Assembly: GCF_014859475.1 (NCBI RefSeq)
Contig: NZ_JACUUE010000002.1
Coordinates: 1 to 44,535 of the forward strand
Direction of reading: 5' to 3'
Source of the DNA: Rhodoferax sp.
GTDB lineage: Bacteria > Pseudomonadota > Gammaproteobacteria > Burkholderiales > Burkholderiaceae_C
Length of the DNA stretch: 44,535 nucleotides
The first letter of the stretch is position 1. Each line of letters opens with the position of its first letter. Below the pieces are notes generated by a model. That model saw only the letters and a list, made by a program, of their open reading frames with translations. It was not told the DNA's origin and did not search any database. Below, piece by piece: positions 43,457 through 44,535 of the stretch. A program made the position numbers and the translations under genes.

Positions 43457-44530
43457 ATGAACGACTTGACCACTGTTGTTGAACAAGCCCGTGCCGCTTT
43501 TGAGCTGGCGCACACCCCTGCTGATCTTGAAAACAGCAAGGCACTTTTTTTGGGTAAGTCAGGTCGCATCACCGAGCTGATGAAAGGTCTGGGCCGCTTG
43601 CCGATCGAAGAAAAAAAGTTGCAGGGCGCCGCCATCAACCAGGCCAAGCAAGGCATCGAAGCCGCGCTCAATGCGCGCCGCCAAGCGCTGGCCGAGCGTG
43701 AATTGCAGGCGCAGTTGCAAGCCGAGGCGCTCGATGTGACTCTGCCGGGGCGCCAACGCGGCAGCGGTGGCCTGCACCCGGTATCGCTCACGCTGGAGCG
43801 CATCGAAGCCATTTTTGGCTCGATGGGTTTTGAAGTGGCGCAGGGCCCCGAGATCGAGTCTGACTGGTTCAACTTCACCGCGCTCAACACCCCCGAAGAC
43901 CATCCGGCGCGCTCGATGCACGACACTTTTTATGTCGAAGGCGGCAGCGCAACAGCGCCCAATTTATTGCGCACCCACACCAGCCCGATGCAAATCCGGC
44001 ACGCGGTGCAGCACGTCAAGCAACACCGCCTGGCCCATGGCAGCACTAACGACGGCACGCTCTACAGCGGTGAGATGCCCGAGATTCGCGTCATCGCCCC
44101 AGGGCGCACCTACCGGGTGGACAGCGATGCCACCCATTCGCCCATGTTCCACCAGTGCGAAGGCCTGTGGGTGGGCGAGGCCATCAGCTTCAAAGACCTG
44201 AAGTACGTTTTTACCGATTTCTGCCGCACCTTCTTTGAAAACCCTGATCTCGTGCTGCGCTTTCGGCCCAGCTTTTTTCCGTTCACCGAACCCAGCGCCG
44301 AAATCGACATCCAGTTTCCCAGCGGCCCGCTGGCCGGGCGCTGGCTCGAAGTGGCTGGTTCCGGTCAGGTGCATCCCAATGTCATCCGCAACATGGGCCT
44401 GGACCCCGAGCGCTACATCGGCTTCGCCTTTGGCATGGGCCCGGACCGGCTTACCATGCTGCGCTATGGCGTGAATGACTTGCGGCTGTTTTTTGACGGC
44501 GACATTCGCTTTTTGTCGCAGTTCCGTTAA
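43457..44530 (+). CDS. pheS: Phenylalanyl-tRNA synthetase alpha subunit
   Basis: Catalytic subunit of the alpha2-beta2 enzyme charging tRNA-Phe, 357 residues, complete up to the TAA at 44528-44530. The N-terminal coiled coil covers about residues 5-90. Class II motifs follow: [20 protein letters not shown] (motif 1), [11 protein letters not shown] and the phenylalanine pocket, [20 protein letters not shown] (motif 2), and [20 protein letters not shown] (motif 3). pheT is expected just after the window end. Confidence 0.97.
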   Translation: MNDLTTVVEQARAAFELAHTPADLENSKALFLGKSGRITELMKGLGRLPIEEKKLQGAAINQAKQGIEAALNARRQALAERELQAQLQAEALDVTLPGRQRGSGGLHPVSLTLERIEAIFGSMGFEVAQGPEIESDWFNFTALNTPEDHPARSMHDTFYVEGGSATAPNLLRTHTSPMQIRHAVQHVKQHRLAHGSTNDGTLYSGEMPEIRVIAPGRTYRVDSDATHSPMFHQCEGLWVGEAISFKDLKYVFTDFCRTFFENPDLVLRFRPSFFPFTEPSAEIDIQFPSGPLAGRWLEVAGSGQVHPNVIRNMGLDPERYIGFAFGMGPDRLTMLRYGVNDLRLFFDGDIRFLSQFR

Positions 44531-44535
44531 GCCGC

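Overview
The window reads as a chromosomal segment of a betaproteobacterium of the order Burkholderiales, most likely family Comamonadaceae (Rhodoferax, Polaromonas or Variovorax-like). This is inferred from the GC-rich composition, the DUF4148 protein, the order thrS-infC-rpmI-rplT-pheS, and the style of the pst, rec and polyamine genes. There are no rRNA or tRNA genes and no CRISPR array. No intact insertion sequence is visible.

Bases 1-5500 hold a DUF4148 protein, an ECF sigma factor with a zinc-binding anti-sigma factor and a patatin-like lipoprotein, then a compact mercury locus (merR divergent from merF-merA, plus a SHOCT membrane protein). Bases 5492-11799 on the minus strand form a seven-gene chain with gaps of at most 37 bases: MTA phosphorylase, the arsenosugar radical SAM enzyme ArsS, arsenite methyltransferase ArsM, then pstS-pstC-pstA-pstB. 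This looks like an arsenosugar operon carrying its own adenine-releasing enzyme and its own phosphate/arsenate-type importer. Divergent from it, 12080-16640 encodes a selenoneine pathway: selenoneine synthase senA, selenosugar synthase senB, and a selenophosphate synthase fused to a flavin oxidoreductase. It faces egtD, whose product makes hercynine. Arsenic, selenium and mercury chemistry therefore sit side by side in about 14 kb.

Bases 17577-18632 are a scar region: a vapBC-type toxin-antitoxin pair with damaged parts and a relE-type toxin remnant. A 21-base direct repeat brackets vapBC. Next come recD, recB and recC in 4-base overlaps (transcribed recC-recB-recD), preceded by a MocR-type regulator whose end overlaps recC. 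A composite palindromic repeat of about 211 bases is inserted in frame inside recC, and an inverted copy lies 8 kb away between potF and potG.

Bases 29292-38114 on the plus strand are a polyamine uptake and catabolism cluster: glutamine-synthetase-like ligase, polyamine aminotransferase, PotF-G-H-I transporter and aldehyde dehydrogenase. The divergent MocR regulator probably controls it through a palindrome at 29213-29239. After a 417-base gap with two identical operators comes isocitrate lyase. The window ends with the translation cluster thrS-infC-rpmI-rplT-pheS, in which infC seems to use an AUC start codon and rpmI has a structured leader.
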